Under the pieces are notes generated by a model. The model made no database searches and was not told the DNA's origin. It saw nothing but the letters and a program-made list of their open reading frames with translations. Below are positions 46,608-55,181 of a stretch of DNA of 64,000 nucleotides, one piece after another (within the stretch, counting starts at the first letter, position 1; each line of letters starts with the position of its first letter). Where the stretch lies: NCBI RefSeq assembly GCF_008801475.1, contig NZ_VZPP01000011.1, positions 62,001-126,000 on the forward strand. The letters run 5' to 3'. Source of the stretch: Pseudomonas moorei (GTDB lineage Bacteria; Pseudomonadota; Gammaproteobacteria; Pseudomonadales; Pseudomonadaceae). A program made the translations under genes and the position numbers.

Positions 46608-47201
46608 CGGAACCCCCGGCAAAAATCGCGATGATAACCCAGGTGACGCGCATCAGTGCGGCGCTGGCGTCCGCCGAGTCACCGTCTACAACTTTTGAGA
46701 ATGGGTTGATACATGTAACGATGTAGTTAATTAAAAACCTATACAACTTTTTAAAATCAACCGCCAACTTCGTATATAAGCTTGTACACACCCATTACAA
46801 CCACCAAAACAACGTACAACACACACATAAAACTCTTGCAGCACACCAAACAAAAAAATGCACCAACCATTTACTTAATCTTTGCTGCCCCCTTCAACAC
46901 GCCTGCTCAAACTTCAAAACCCACCAAACCTCAAGTAAAGATTAATTCATATTTCCATGCTCAATCCCGCCGCTTCCCCCTCTCAATTTTCCACACCTGG
47001 ACAATAAATCAGCGCAACAGATTGACCGCAAAAAAGCCTGGAAACCCCTTTTCGCTCTCGCTGCGATGATGGCATTTTCAAACTTTTTGGCGTCGATCCG
47101 GTCGACAGCAGGCAGCACTTGTAAGCAGGCGTTTCGAGCAAGATGCGTTTTGCTGATTTACACTGCGTTCACCAACCTCATCTGTAACAAGGAAATAACC
47201 T
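46608..47201. other. AT-rich intergenic region between radA and mscL
   Basis: About 590 bases, with a strongly AT-rich core from roughly 46700 to 47070. It should hold the divergent promoters of radA and mscL. Open frames exist on both strands but have no ribosome-binding site, low-complexity composition and no recognisable family. No tRNA or clear hairpin terminator was seen. Confidence 0.5.
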
Positions 47202-47615
47202 ATGGGCGTGATAAGTGAGTTCAAGGCCTTCGCGGTCAAGGGCAATGTGGTCGACATGGCCGTTGGTATCATCATCGGAGCCGCCTTTGGCAAGATCGTC
47301 ACGTCATTTGTCGGTGATGTGATCATGCCACCAATCGGGCTGTTGATCGGTGGGGTGGACTTCAGTGACCTGGCCATTACGCTCAAGGCGGCCGAGGGTA
47401 ACGTCCCGGCGGTGGTATTGGCCTACGGTAAATTCATCCAGAGCCTGATCGACTTCCTCATTGTCGCTTTCGCGATCTTCATGGGTGTCAAAGCCATTAA
47501 CCACTTGAAACGCGAGGAGGCGGTCGCGCCAACCGTGCCGCCGGTTCCGACCAAGGAAGAAGTGTTGCTGGGCGAGATCCGCGATCTGCTCAAGGCCCAG
47601 AACAACCGGCCTTGA
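47202..47615 (+). CDS. mscL: Large-conductance mechanosensitive channel
   Basis: 137-residue inner-membrane channel opened by membrane tension, protecting against hypo-osmotic shock. N-terminal amphipathic helix and TM1 (FKAFAVKGNVVDMAVGIIIGAAFGKIV), periplasmic loop, TM2 (FLIVAFAIFMGVKAI) and a C-terminal helix (PTKEEVLLGEIRDLLKAQ). AGGA is placed well before ATG 47202. Confidence 0.97.
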   Translation: MGVISEFKAFAVKGNVVDMAVGIIIGAAFGKIVTSFVGDVIMPPIGLLIGGVDFSDLAITLKAAEGNVPAVVLAYGKFIQSLIDFLIVAFAIFMGVKAINHLKREEAVAPTVPPVPTKEEVLLGEIRDLLKAQNNRP

Positions 47616-47635
47616 ATGCTTCCACTGAGTGAAAT

Positions 47636-47661
47636 CGGCGCCCTTGAGGCGCCGTTTTTTT
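47636..47661 (+). terminator. Terminator after mscL
   Basis: Stem CGGCGCC / GGCGCCG, loop CTTGA, then seven T. It reaches the end of the fpr gene on the other strand. Confidence 0.92.
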
Positions 47662-48436
47662 ACCAGAAATTTTCCACTGCCACCTGGCCAGGTCGCCGGC
47701 TGAGGCTCAAGTGCATACCGCGCTGCTTGAGCAATTTGCGCGTGTCATCGATCATCTGCGGATTGCCGCAAAGCATCACCCGCGAGTGTTCGGGCGAAAG
47801 GGCCACGCCGGCCGCCCGCTCCAACTCTCCATTTTCGATCAGGGTTGTAATACGCCCGTTCAAGGCACCCGGATGCTGTTCGCGAGTCACCGTGTTAATG
47901 AGCTGCAGCTTGTGCGCGAATTCCGCCAGGTACTCGCGCTGCGCCAGCCCCGCGATAAGGTCTTGATAAGCCAGCTCCCGTGACTCACGGACGCTGTAGA
48001 CCAGGATGATCCGCTCGAATTTTTCCCAGACCTCGAAGTCCTGCAGGATCGACAGAAACGGCGCCAGCCCCGTGCCTGTGGATAACAGCCACAGATCACG
48101 CCCGTCAACGAAGCGGTCGAGCGTCAGATAACCAAAAGCCGGGCGATCGACCAGCAGCGTATCGCCGACACCCAGTCGACTGAGCTCGCTGGTGAACTCC
48201 CCTCCCGGTACGACAATGGAGAAGAACTCAAGGTACTCATCAAACGGCGACGACACCATGGAATAAGCGCGCCAGACCGTGCTGCCGTCAGCCTTGGTCA
48301 CGCCCAGCCGGGCAAATTGCCCCGCGCGAAAGCGAAACCCCGGATCCCGCGTAGCCCGCAGCGTGAACAGGTTCGGTGTCAACGGCTGGACGTCGAGGAG
48401 GGTCTGGCGAGTGAATTTCTCGTCACTGACGGTCAT
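47660..48436 (-). CDS. fpr: Ferredoxin--NADP(+) reductase
   Basis: 258 residues from ATG 48436 with a GGAG site upstream. FAD domain motif RAYSMVSSP and FFSIVVPGG, NADP domain LLSTGTGLAPFLSIL, and C-terminal ENFW. Flavoprotein that moves electrons between NADPH and ferredoxin or flavodoxin. There is a second Fpr-type paralogue in Pseudomonas genomes, so the exact isoform is not certain. Confidence 0.9.
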   Translation of the reverse strand: MTVSDEKFTRQTLLDVQPLTPNLFTLRATRDPGFRFRAGQFARLGVTKADGSTVWRAYSMVSSPFDEYLEFFSIVVPGGEFTSELSRLGVGDTLLVDRPAFGYLTLDRFVDGRDLWLLSTGTGLAPFLSILQDFEVWEKFERIILVYSVRESRELAYQDLIAGLAQREYLAEFAHKLQLINTVTREQHPGALNGRITTLIENGELERAAGVALSPEHSRVMLCGNPQMIDDTRKLLKQRGMHLSLSRRPGQVAVENFW

Positions 48437-48785
48437 GGGGCGCTCCATTCAACAGATGGCCCAGTGTCTCGCAAATAGCACTCTACATACACCCATGTTT
48501 TGTAGTGTCTTTTTAGAGCAACTACTCTCCTCGTATAACTTACACAATTTGTTTAAATAACGCGCCATCTACAACGCCTTAAAATGACAGTGCACATATG
48601 ATAAGCGAACAGTGTAATGCGCCCCTTACACCCAAATCGTTAGAACCATAATCCAAACTTTTTTTAATTAAGCAAAACAAAATATTATCAACATCATTGT
48701 AGGATTCATCCTACAATCCCAAGACTTCGACCAATTGGATCCAATCTCTACGCCATACATCAACATCGAAAACAGGAGTCTCATT
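48437..48785. other. Intergenic region with luxR control signals
   Basis: About 350 AT-rich bases between fpr and the luxR gene. It contains the perfect palindrome at 48696-48717 described separately. No small gene found. Confidence 0.55.
48696..48717 (+). promoter_or_regulatory. Perfect lux-box-like palindrome upstream of luxR
   Basis: ATTGTAGGAT-TC-ATCCTACAAT: two perfectly complementary 10-base arms around a TC spacer, 22 bases in total. The TGTAGGAT core and size resemble the lux box of Vibrio fischeri (a 20-base element with a TGTAGGAT left half). The centre is about 79 bases upstream of the luxR start, so it may autoregulate this gene. Confidence 0.7.
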
Positions 48786-49517
48786 ATGGAGAGATGGAAG
48801 GTTTCTCAACTCACAAAACTGTCATCCACCACTGATCTTGATACGGCTTACCGGATATCACTGAGTTTCGCGAAAAATATAGGCTTCAAATTCTTCGGCT
48901 TTTCAACCAGTTACACTTCAAATACTGAGAGGCTGAGTGCTATACGGCTAAACAATTACCCATCCGACTGGAACGCCGGTTACGAGATCAGAAAACTGGC
49001 AGGCATCGATCCGGTAGTGGCGCATTGCTTTCAATCAACAATGCCCATCCTCTGGACCGAAGAGCTGTTCGACAACACGCGATGTCTCTGGAATGAGCTT
49101 GAGCAACAGGGATTGCAACACGGTTGGTCGCAAGCCATTCACGACGAAGAAAGCGATCTGTGCAGCATACTGAGTCTGGCGCGCAGCCACTGCCCGGTCA
49201 GCGCCTGGGAGCTGTACGAAAATCTGGGTTTCTCCGTGTTCATTGGGCATCACCTGCATAAGCTTGTTGCGCTGACACTGCCCAAAAGGCTCGCCACACC
49301 GCCCATCCCGGAACTGACGTTGCGGGAAATCGATGTGTTGAAGCTCGCCGCGGATGGCAAAACTGCCTACGAAAGTGCCAGGATTCTTAGTCTCAGCCCC
49401 CGAACGATCAATTTCCATGTCCAGGAGACCATTCGCAAATTTGGGGTGAGCAATAAGATTTCAGCCGTCATCGCCGCCGCCAAGGCTGGCTACCTCGACA
49501 GAGATGCGCATCGTTAA
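48786..49517 (+). CDS. LuxR-type quorum-sensing regulator without nearby LuxI (LuxR solo)
   Basis: 243 residues from ATG 48786, placed by AGGAG 8 bases upstream; an in-frame TTG at 48735 is unlikely. The N-terminal autoinducer-binding domain keeps all six residues typical of AHL binding (Trp62, Tyr66, Asp75, Pro76, Trp90, Gly113, by alignment to TraR). The C-terminus is a GerE/LuxR HTH (ELTLREIDVLKLAADGKTAYESARILSLSPRTINFHV). No luxI synthase is visible in the window. Neighbours fpr and rlmG are unrelated in function. Confidence 0.88.
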   Translation: MERWKVSQLTKLSSTTDLDTAYRISLSFAKNIGFKFFGFSTSYTSNTERLSAIRLNNYPSDWNAGYEIRKLAGIDPVVAHCFQSTMPILWTEELFDNTRCLWNELEQQGLQHGWSQAIHDEESDLCSILSLARSHCPVSAWELYENLGFSVFIGHHLHKLVALTLPKRLATPPIPELTLREIDVLKLAADGKTAYESARILSLSPRTINFHVQETIRKFGVSNKISAVIAAAKAGYLDRDAHR

Positions 49518-49678
49518 CCGGAAAACCTGCGAGTAATCCACTACAAAAAAACGTACCATTTGCGGTCCTTCCTGAGTGATGACGTGTGACTTATCCACGA
49601 CGCATTCCACTCGGACGGCCCCGCCGCCAAGACAGCCTGGGCTGCGGGAAACCCGTTGATTACCCAGAGCCCCGCCCC

Positions 49679-50803
49679 ATGCCCTTGCTCGAAACACCCT
49701 TCGCCAGCCTCGACCTGATCCGCCAACCCGAACAGCAGAACGAACCGCTGCAAGCCTTTGATGCGGCAGATGAGTACCTGCTCAATCATCTGGCCGAACA
49801 GCAACCCTCGGCTGAGACGAGGGTCCTGGTGCTGAACGACAGTTTCGGTGCATTGGCAGCCAGCCTGGCAGGCAAGGTCTATGTCACCAGCAGTGGCGAC
49901 TCGTTTCTGGCCTTTCTGGGCCTGGAAAAGAACCTGGCGCGCAATGGGCTGGCATTTGATGCTGTGCCCCATGTCCCCGCCAGTGAAGCGCTCAAGGGTC
50001 CCTTTGACCGGGTACTGATCCGGGTGCCAAAGACCCTGGCGCTACTGGAAGAACAACTGATCCGCCTGCAAGGCCAATTGGCTCCGGGCACCCAGGTGAT
50101 AGCGGGCGCGATGATCAAACACCTGCCGCGTGCTGCGGGCGATCTGCTGGAGCGCTACATCGGCCCGGTGCAGGCGTCCCTGGCGGTGAAGAAAGCACGG
50201 CTGCTGATCGCCACGACTGAAGCAAAAGTCTCTGTGGTATCGCCCTACCCGACTCGCTATCGACTCGATGCACCGGCCATCGAACTGCTCAACCACGCCA
50301 ACGTGTTCTGCCGTGAAGGCCTGGACATCGGCACGCGGGCGTTTCTGCCACACCTGCCGAAGAACCTCGGCAGCGCACGGGTCGCCGACCTCGGTTGCGG
50401 TAACGGCGTTCTGGCGATCGCCAGCGCCCTGCAAAACCCCGAGGCCCATTACACCCTGGTCGATGAGTCGTTCATGGCTGTGCAATCGGCCGCCGAAAAC
50501 TGGCGCGCCGCACTGGGCGAGCGCGATGTGGTTGTACGCGCGGGCGATGGTCTGGCCGGGCAGGAACCTCAATCGCTGGACGTGGTGTTGTGCAATCCAC
50601 CGTTTCACCAGCAGCAGGTGGTCGGCGATTTCCTGGCCTGGCGGATGTTCCAGCAGGCCCGGGAAGCCCTGGTGACAGGCGGTGCGTTATACATCGTCGG
50701 CAACCGTCACCTGGGGTATCACAGCAAGCTCGCGCGGTTGTTCCGCGGGGTCGAGCAAGTGGCTGCCACGCCGAAATTCGTGATTCTCAAGGCCCGCAAA
50801 TAA
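49679..50803 (+). CDS. rlmG: 23S rRNA (guanine-1835-N2)-methyltransferase RlmG
   Basis: 374 residues from ATG 49679 (MPLLETPFASLDLIRQPEQQ). The N-terminal domain is an inactive methyltransferase-like half; the C-terminal catalytic half shows ADLGCGNGVLAIASALQNP and the NPPFHQQQ motif of N2-guanine methyltransferases. RlmG is favoured over RsmC because of the length and N-terminus (DEYLLNHL). The frame open to GTG 49586 is not supported. Confidence 0.88.
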   Translation: MPLLETPFASLDLIRQPEQQNEPLQAFDAADEYLLNHLAEQQPSAETRVLVLNDSFGALAASLAGKVYVTSSGDSFLAFLGLEKNLARNGLAFDAVPHVPASEALKGPFDRVLIRVPKTLALLEEQLIRLQGQLAPGTQVIAGAMIKHLPRAAGDLLERYIGPVQASLAVKKARLLIATTEAKVSVVSPYPTRYRLDAPAIELLNHANVFCREGLDIGTRAFLPHLPKNLGSARVADLGCGNGVLAIASALQNPEAHYTLVDESFMAVQSAAENWRAALGERDVVVRAGDGLAGQEPQSLDVVLCNPPFHQQQVVGDFLAWRMFQQAREALVTGGALYIVGNRHLGYHSKLARLFRGVEQVAATPKFVILKARK

Positions 50804-50811
50804 CCAGGCGC

Positions 50812-50836
50812 AAAAAAAACCCTCCATCGGAGGGTT
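50812..50836 (-). terminator. Terminator for the cioAB operon
   Basis: Stem AACCCTCC / GGAGGGTT with an ATC loop; on the minus strand it is followed by eight T. It separates the convergent rlmG and cioAB units. Confidence 0.85.
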
Positions 50837-50878
50837 GTAAATCCGCGCCTTAAGGCTGCGGGATGGGATGTCAGGTAT

Positions 50879-51046
50879 TCAGTGTGTGGTCAGGCCGGCG
50901 GCGTTCATGAACATCCGCATCAGGCTGGCGACGATAAACAATGCGCCGACGCTTCCCGCCCAGATCAGGGCCAACCAGCCGAGCCGCTGCCACAGCGGCT
51001 TTTTTTCGGCTTGCTCGATGTCGTGCAGGGAATGTTTGTTGCTCAT
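50879..51046 (-). CDS. Small membrane protein of the DUF2474 type, cydX-like
   Basis: 55 residues (start MSNKHSLHDI, end NAAGLTTH) with one membrane helix (GWLALIWAGSVGALFIVASL). A GGAGG ribosome-binding site precedes ATG 51046. It is the third gene after cioB, in the position and with the topology of CydX/CydH, the small subunits of bd-type oxidases. It is too short for ordinary ORF calling, and a role as a third subunit of CIO is inference. Confidence 0.85.
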   Translation of the reverse strand: MSNKHSLHDIEQAEKKPLWQRLGWLALIWAGSVGALFIVASLMRMFMNAAGLTTH

Positions 51047-51089
51047 GGCCTAAACCTCCAATCAAGGTGGGTGGCGCCTGTCGTGGCGC

Positions 51090-51116
51090 CATCGCGAACA
51101 ATCTCGCTCCCACAAA
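51090..51116. repeat. Partial REP element
   Basis: CATCGCGAACAATCTCGCTCCCACA is a half REP with substitutions, between cioB and the small gene. Confidence 0.4.
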
Positions 51117-51132
51117 TCCGCGCAACAAAAGC

Positions 51133-52140
51133 CTAGTGGTAACCATCTTCATGGGTGACCTTGCCGCGAAACACGTAATAGCTCCAGAAGGTGTACCCGA
51201 GGATGAACGGGATGATGAACAGCGTGCCCACCAGCATGAAGCCCTGGCTCTGCGGCGGTGCCGCGGCGTCCCAGATCGAGATCGACGGTGGCACGATATT
51301 CGGCCACAGGCTGATACCCAGGCCGCTGTAACCGAGGAAGATCAACACCAGCGTCAGCAGGAACGGCGTGTAGTGCGCATTACGGGCCACCGCACGGATC
51401 AGGCCGTACAAGGTCACCAATACCAGGATCGGCACCGGCAGGAACCAGAACAGGTTCGGCAACGTGAACCAGCGCGCCGCAATCTCGGCATGGGCCAGTG
51501 GCGTCCAGATGCTGACGATACCAATCACCGCCAGCAATACGAACGCCAGGGGTCGTGCCAGGTCATGCATTTGCTCCTGCAACTTGCCCTCAGTCTTCAT
51601 GATCAACCACGTGCAGCCGAGCAATGCATAGGCCACTACCAGTGCAGCCCCGCAGAACAGGGTGAACGGCGTCAGCCAGTCCAGTGACCCTCCGGCGAAC
51701 TGACGATTGACCACCGGCAAGCCATCGATGAACGCCCCCAGCGCCACGCCCTGGAAGAAGGTTGCCGCCACCGAACCACCGATGAACGCCTTGTCCCACA
51801 GGTGGCGCTTGTCGTCCCTGGCCTTGAAGCGGAACTCGAAGGCCACACCGCGGAAAATCAAACCGATCAGCATGAACATCAGCGGCAGGTACAACGCCGA
51901 GAGCACTACCGAGTAAGCCAGCGGGAATGCACCGAACAACGCGGCGCCCCCCAATACCAGCCAGGTTTCATTGCCGTCCCAGACCGGAGCGACGGTGTTC
52001 ATCATCACGTCGCGGTCACTTTTGCCGGGGATGAACGGGAAAAGAATCCCGATCCCCAGGTCGAAGCCGTCCATGACCACGTACATCATGATGCCGAAGA
52101 TGATGATCACGGCCCAGATCAGCGGAAGATCAATACCCAT
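51133..52140 (-). CDS. cioB: Cyanide-insensitive quinol oxidase subunit II
   Basis: 335 residues, eight or nine membrane helices. CydB-family start MGIDLPLIWAVIIIFGIMMYVVMDGFDLGIGILFPF, with NGNETWLVLGGAALFGAFP. Start follows the cioA stop by 3 bases. Partner of CioA, forming the terminal quinol oxidase that tolerates cyanide. Confidence 0.95.
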   Translation of the reverse strand: MGIDLPLIWAVIIIFGIMMYVVMDGFDLGIGILFPFIPGKSDRDVMMNTVAPVWDGNETWLVLGGAALFGAFPLAYSVVLSALYLPLMFMLIGLIFRGVAFEFRFKARDDKRHLWDKAFIGGSVAATFFQGVALGAFIDGLPVVNRQFAGGSLDWLTPFTLFCGAALVVAYALLGCTWLIMKTEGKLQEQMHDLARPLAFVLLAVIGIVSIWTPLAHAEIAARWFTLPNLFWFLPVPILVLVTLYGLIRAVARNAHYTPFLLTLVLIFLGYSGLGISLWPNIVPPSISIWDAAAPPQSQGFMLVGTLFIIPFILGYTFWSYYVFRGKVTHEDGYH

Positions 52141-52143
52141 GAT

Positions 52144-53580
52144 TCAAACCTCCTTGGTCGCGGTGCGGTCGGCATCGGCGTGTTCATCGTCGGCTGCGGA
52201 CAGCGGACGTGCCGGTGTGCGTTTCTGGCCAGGCCCCCCTTCGTTGGTCTCCTTGCCTTCGTCGATCTTCGGCCCTTTGCGCACCAGGCGCATCATGTAG
52301 CCCAGACCGGCACCGAACAGGGCGAAATACACCACGACAAACAGGATCAGGGTGATGCTCATCTGCATGAAGCTATGGTTGGACGACGCATCCGCCGTAC
52401 GCATCAGGCCGTAGACCACCCAAGGCTGACGACCGATTTCAGTGGTGAACCAGCCGGCGAGAATCGCGATCAGGCCGGACGGCCCCATCCACAACGCCAG
52501 GTACAGGAACGGCCGCGAGGTATAGAGCGTGTCGCGCTTGCGCAGCCACAGGCTCCACAACCCGGTGAAGATCATCAGGAAGCCCAGGCCAACCATGACC
52601 CGGAACGACCAGAAGACGATGGTCGAATTCGGCCGGTCTTCAGGCGGGAACTCCTTGAGCGCGGGTACCTGTTTGTCCAGGGAGTGGGTCAGGATCAAGC
52701 TGCCGAGGTAGGGAATCTCGACGGCGAATTTGGTCTTCTCTTCTTTCATGTCCGGCCAGCCGAACAGGATCAGCGGCGTTGCCTCGTTACCTTTGTTTTC
52801 CCAGTGGCCCTCGATCGCGGCGATTTTGGCCGGCTGATGCTCGAGCGTGTTGAGGCCGTGGAAGTCACCGATGACCGCCTGAATCGGCGCCACGATCAGC
52901 GCCATCCACATGGCCATCGAGAGCATGGTGCGGATCGCCGGGTTGTCTTTGCCGCGCAGCAAATGCCAGGCCGCCGAGGAACCGACGAAGAAGGCCGTTG
53001 CCACGAACGCCGCCGTGGCCATGTGCATCAGGCGATACGGGAACGACGGGTTGAAGATCACCGCCAGCCAGTCGGTCGGAATGACCTGGCCGTTGATGAT
53101 TTCGAAGCCCTGCGGGGTCTGCATCCAGCTGTTGGACGCGAGAATCCAGAAGGTCGAGATCAAGGTGCCAATGGCGACCATGACCGTGGCGAAGAAGTGC
53201 AGACCGCGGCCCACCTTGTTCCAGCCAAACAGCATGACGCCGAGGAAACCGGCTTCAAGGAAGAAGGCCGTCAGCACTTCATAGGTCAGCAACGGTCCGG
53301 TCACTGACCCGGCGAAGTCCGAGAAACGGCTCCAGTTGGTGCCGAACTGATACGCCATGACCAGACCCGAAACCACGCCCATGCCGAAGTTGACCGCAAA
53401 GATCTTCGACCAGAAGTGGTAGAGGTCGCGGTAGGTGTCGTTGTGGGTTTTCAGCCACAAGCCTTCGAGTACTGCCAGGTAACTCGCCAGACCAATGGTG
53501 ATGGCAGGAAACAGGATGTGGAACGAGATGGTGAACGCGAACTGAATTCGGGCGAGATCAAGAGCCTCTAAACCGAACAT
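52144..53580 (-). CDS. cioA: Cyanide-insensitive quinol oxidase subunit I
   Basis: 478 residues from ATG 53580 with AGAGGAAG upstream. CydA family with GLEALDLARIQFAFTISFHILFPAITIGLASYLAVLEG, conserved His heme ligands, and a short Q-loop, as in CIO-type (CydAB without heme d). The open frame to 53718 lacks family similarity. CIO supports respiration during cyanogenesis and under oxidative stress. Confidence 0.94.
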   Translation of the reverse strand: MFGLEALDLARIQFAFTISFHILFPAITIGLASYLAVLEGLWLKTHNDTYRDLYHFWSKIFAVNFGMGVVSGLVMAYQFGTNWSRFSDFAGSVTGPLLTYEVLTAFFLEAGFLGVMLFGWNKVGRGLHFFATVMVAIGTLISTFWILASNSWMQTPQGFEIINGQVIPTDWLAVIFNPSFPYRLMHMATAAFVATAFFVGSSAAWHLLRGKDNPAIRTMLSMAMWMALIVAPIQAVIGDFHGLNTLEHQPAKIAAIEGHWENKGNEATPLILFGWPDMKEEKTKFAVEIPYLGSLILTHSLDKQVPALKEFPPEDRPNSTIVFWSFRVMVGLGFLMIFTGLWSLWLRKRDTLYTSRPFLYLALWMGPSGLIAILAGWFTTEIGRQPWVVYGLMRTADASSNHSFMQMSITLILFVVVYFALFGAGLGYMMRLVRKGPKIDEGKETNEGGPGQKRTPARPLSAADDEHADADRTATKEV

Positions 53581-53940
53581 AAGTCTTCCTCTGTCAGGTA
53601 GTACGGCTGCCGGCGCGAAGCCTGCATCCACGGTTCCCACGGGTATGGAGTGCGGCGAATTCGAATTCGTTCTTTTTTTACCAGCATCGCAACGCAGGGA
53701 GTCTGGCGTTCTGGTCACAGGATCAATTCCTTTCGAGGGTGTTGATCTGGATCAAGCAACGTTGAAAGAGTAGTCCCATTTGCGGGGATGAACCGCGTGG
53801 TCTTTTGCCGCGTGACAAGTTGCCTCACCGGGGCGAGCCCGACGAATCGGTGTCTAGCTAACTAAATTTCCCGAGATGGCAACTTCCTGTTACAGCTTGA
53901 TGATAATCTCTCCCTTTCCCACACCCAGATCTGCCTCCAG
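53581..53940. other. Divergent promoter region cioA / MFS transporter
   Basis: About 360 bases. It contains the ANR box listed separately, and a stretch rich in A and T near 53660-53700. No extra gene seen. Confidence 0.6.
53742..53755 (-). promoter_or_regulatory. ANR/FNR box upstream of cioA
   Basis: TTGATCTGGATCAA, a perfect match to TTGAT-N4-ATCAA, about 165 bases upstream of the cioA start. In P. aeruginosa ANR represses cioAB at low oxygen, so a repressor site is expected here. Confidence 0.85.
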
Positions 53941-55179
53941 ATGCCCAGCCAAGAGCCCTTGCTGTTACGTCATCACCGCCCATTCATCGCGTTCTGGCTG
54001 GCCCGGATCTTTACCGCCAGCGGCTTTCAAATGCTCACGGTGGCCATCGGCTGGAACCTGTACCAACTGACCGGCAACGTGCTTGACCTGGGTCTGGTCG
54101 GGCTGGTGGAGTTCGCGCCGCGCGTGCTGTTCATGCTGCACACCGGGCATGTGGCGGACCGCTACGACCGGCGCAAGGTCGCGGCGATCTGCCAGTCCGT
54201 GCAAGCGCTGATTGCCCTGTCGCTGGCGATCGGCAGCGCGACCGACCATGTCACCCGGGAAATGATCTTCATCCTCGCGTTCCTGCTCGGCGCCGCGCGC
54301 TCCTTCGAGATGCCGACCACCCAGGCCTTGCTGCCGAGCATCGTGCCGGGGGCCTTGTTTCCACGGGCCGTCGCCGCCGCCCAATCGGCCCAGCAGTCGG
54401 CAACCATCGTCGCCCCGGCCCTCGGTGGTTTGCTCTATGCCTTTGGCAGTGTCTGGGTCTATGGCCCGACGGTGATCCTTTACCTCATTGCCTGCTCGCT
54501 GATGCTCAACCTGCCCGCCCGTCAGACGCCGCTGAACAAGGGCAAAGCCACCCTTGATTCGTTACTGGCCGGAATTCGCTTCATTCGCAGTCGCCCGGAC
54601 ATTCTCGGGGCCATCTCCCTGGACCTGTTTGCCGTCCTGCTGGGTGGCGCGACGGCGTTGCTGCCGGTTTTTGCCAAGGACATTCTGCTGACCGGCCCGT
54701 GGGGCCTGGGTCTACTGCGTTCGGCGCCCGCGGTGGGTGCGCTGTTGATGTCATTGTTCCTGGCGCGATTTGCCGTGGAACGCAACGTCGGGCGAGTGAT
54801 GTTCACCGCCGTGGGCGTATTCGGGGTGGCGACTATCGCCTTCGGCCTGTCGACCTCGTTCTGGTTCTCGCTGGGCGTGCTGGTGATCCTGGGCGCGGCG
54901 GACATGATCAGCATGGTGATCCGCGCCTCGTTCGTGCAACTGGAAACCCCGGACGAAATGCGCGGCCGGGTCAGCGCCGTGAACGGGTTGTTCATTGGCG
55001 CTTCGAATCAATTGGGAGAATTCGAATCCGGCCTGACCGCCCACTGGTTTGGCACGGTGCCGGCGGTGGTCATGGGCGGTATCGGCACGCTGGTGGTGAC
55101 TGGTGTCTGGATCAAGCTGTTCCCGAGCCTGGCCGGCCGCGATCGCATGCATGTGCCGAAGGAAGGAGCGAAGGTCTGA
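53941..55179 (+). CDS. MFS transporter of the EntS / DHA3 type
   Basis: 412 residues, 12 predicted helices. The A-motif appears as GHVADRYDRRKVAA. The start (FWLARIFTASGFQMLTVAIGWNLYQLTG) and SFEMPTTQALLPSIVP fit the enterobactin exporter/DHA3 family, which exports siderophores or drugs. No siderophore gene is adjacent, so the substrate is open. Confidence 0.85.
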   Translation: MPSQEPLLLRHHRPFIAFWLARIFTASGFQMLTVAIGWNLYQLTGNVLDLGLVGLVEFAPRVLFMLHTGHVADRYDRRKVAAICQSVQALIALSLAIGSATDHVTREMIFILAFLLGAARSFEMPTTQALLPSIVPGALFPRAVAAAQSAQQSATIVAPALGGLLYAFGSVWVYGPTVILYLIACSLMLNLPARQTPLNKGKATLDSLLAGIRFIRSRPDILGAISLDLFAVLLGGATALLPVFAKDILLTGPWGLGLLRSAPAVGALLMSLFLARFAVERNVGRVMFTAVGVFGVATIAFGLSTSFWFSLGVLVILGAADMISMVIRASFVQLETPDEMRGRVSAVNGLFIGASNQLGEFESGLTAHWFGTVPAVVMGGIGTLVVTGVWIKLFPSLAGRDRMHVPKEGAKV

Positions 55180-55181
55180 CG

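Noticed and set aside
46782..47069. A 95-codon open frame in the AT-rich region before mscL
   Set aside because: Thr/Lys/Pro-rich low-complexity translation, no ribosome-binding site, no hydrophobic or motif pattern.
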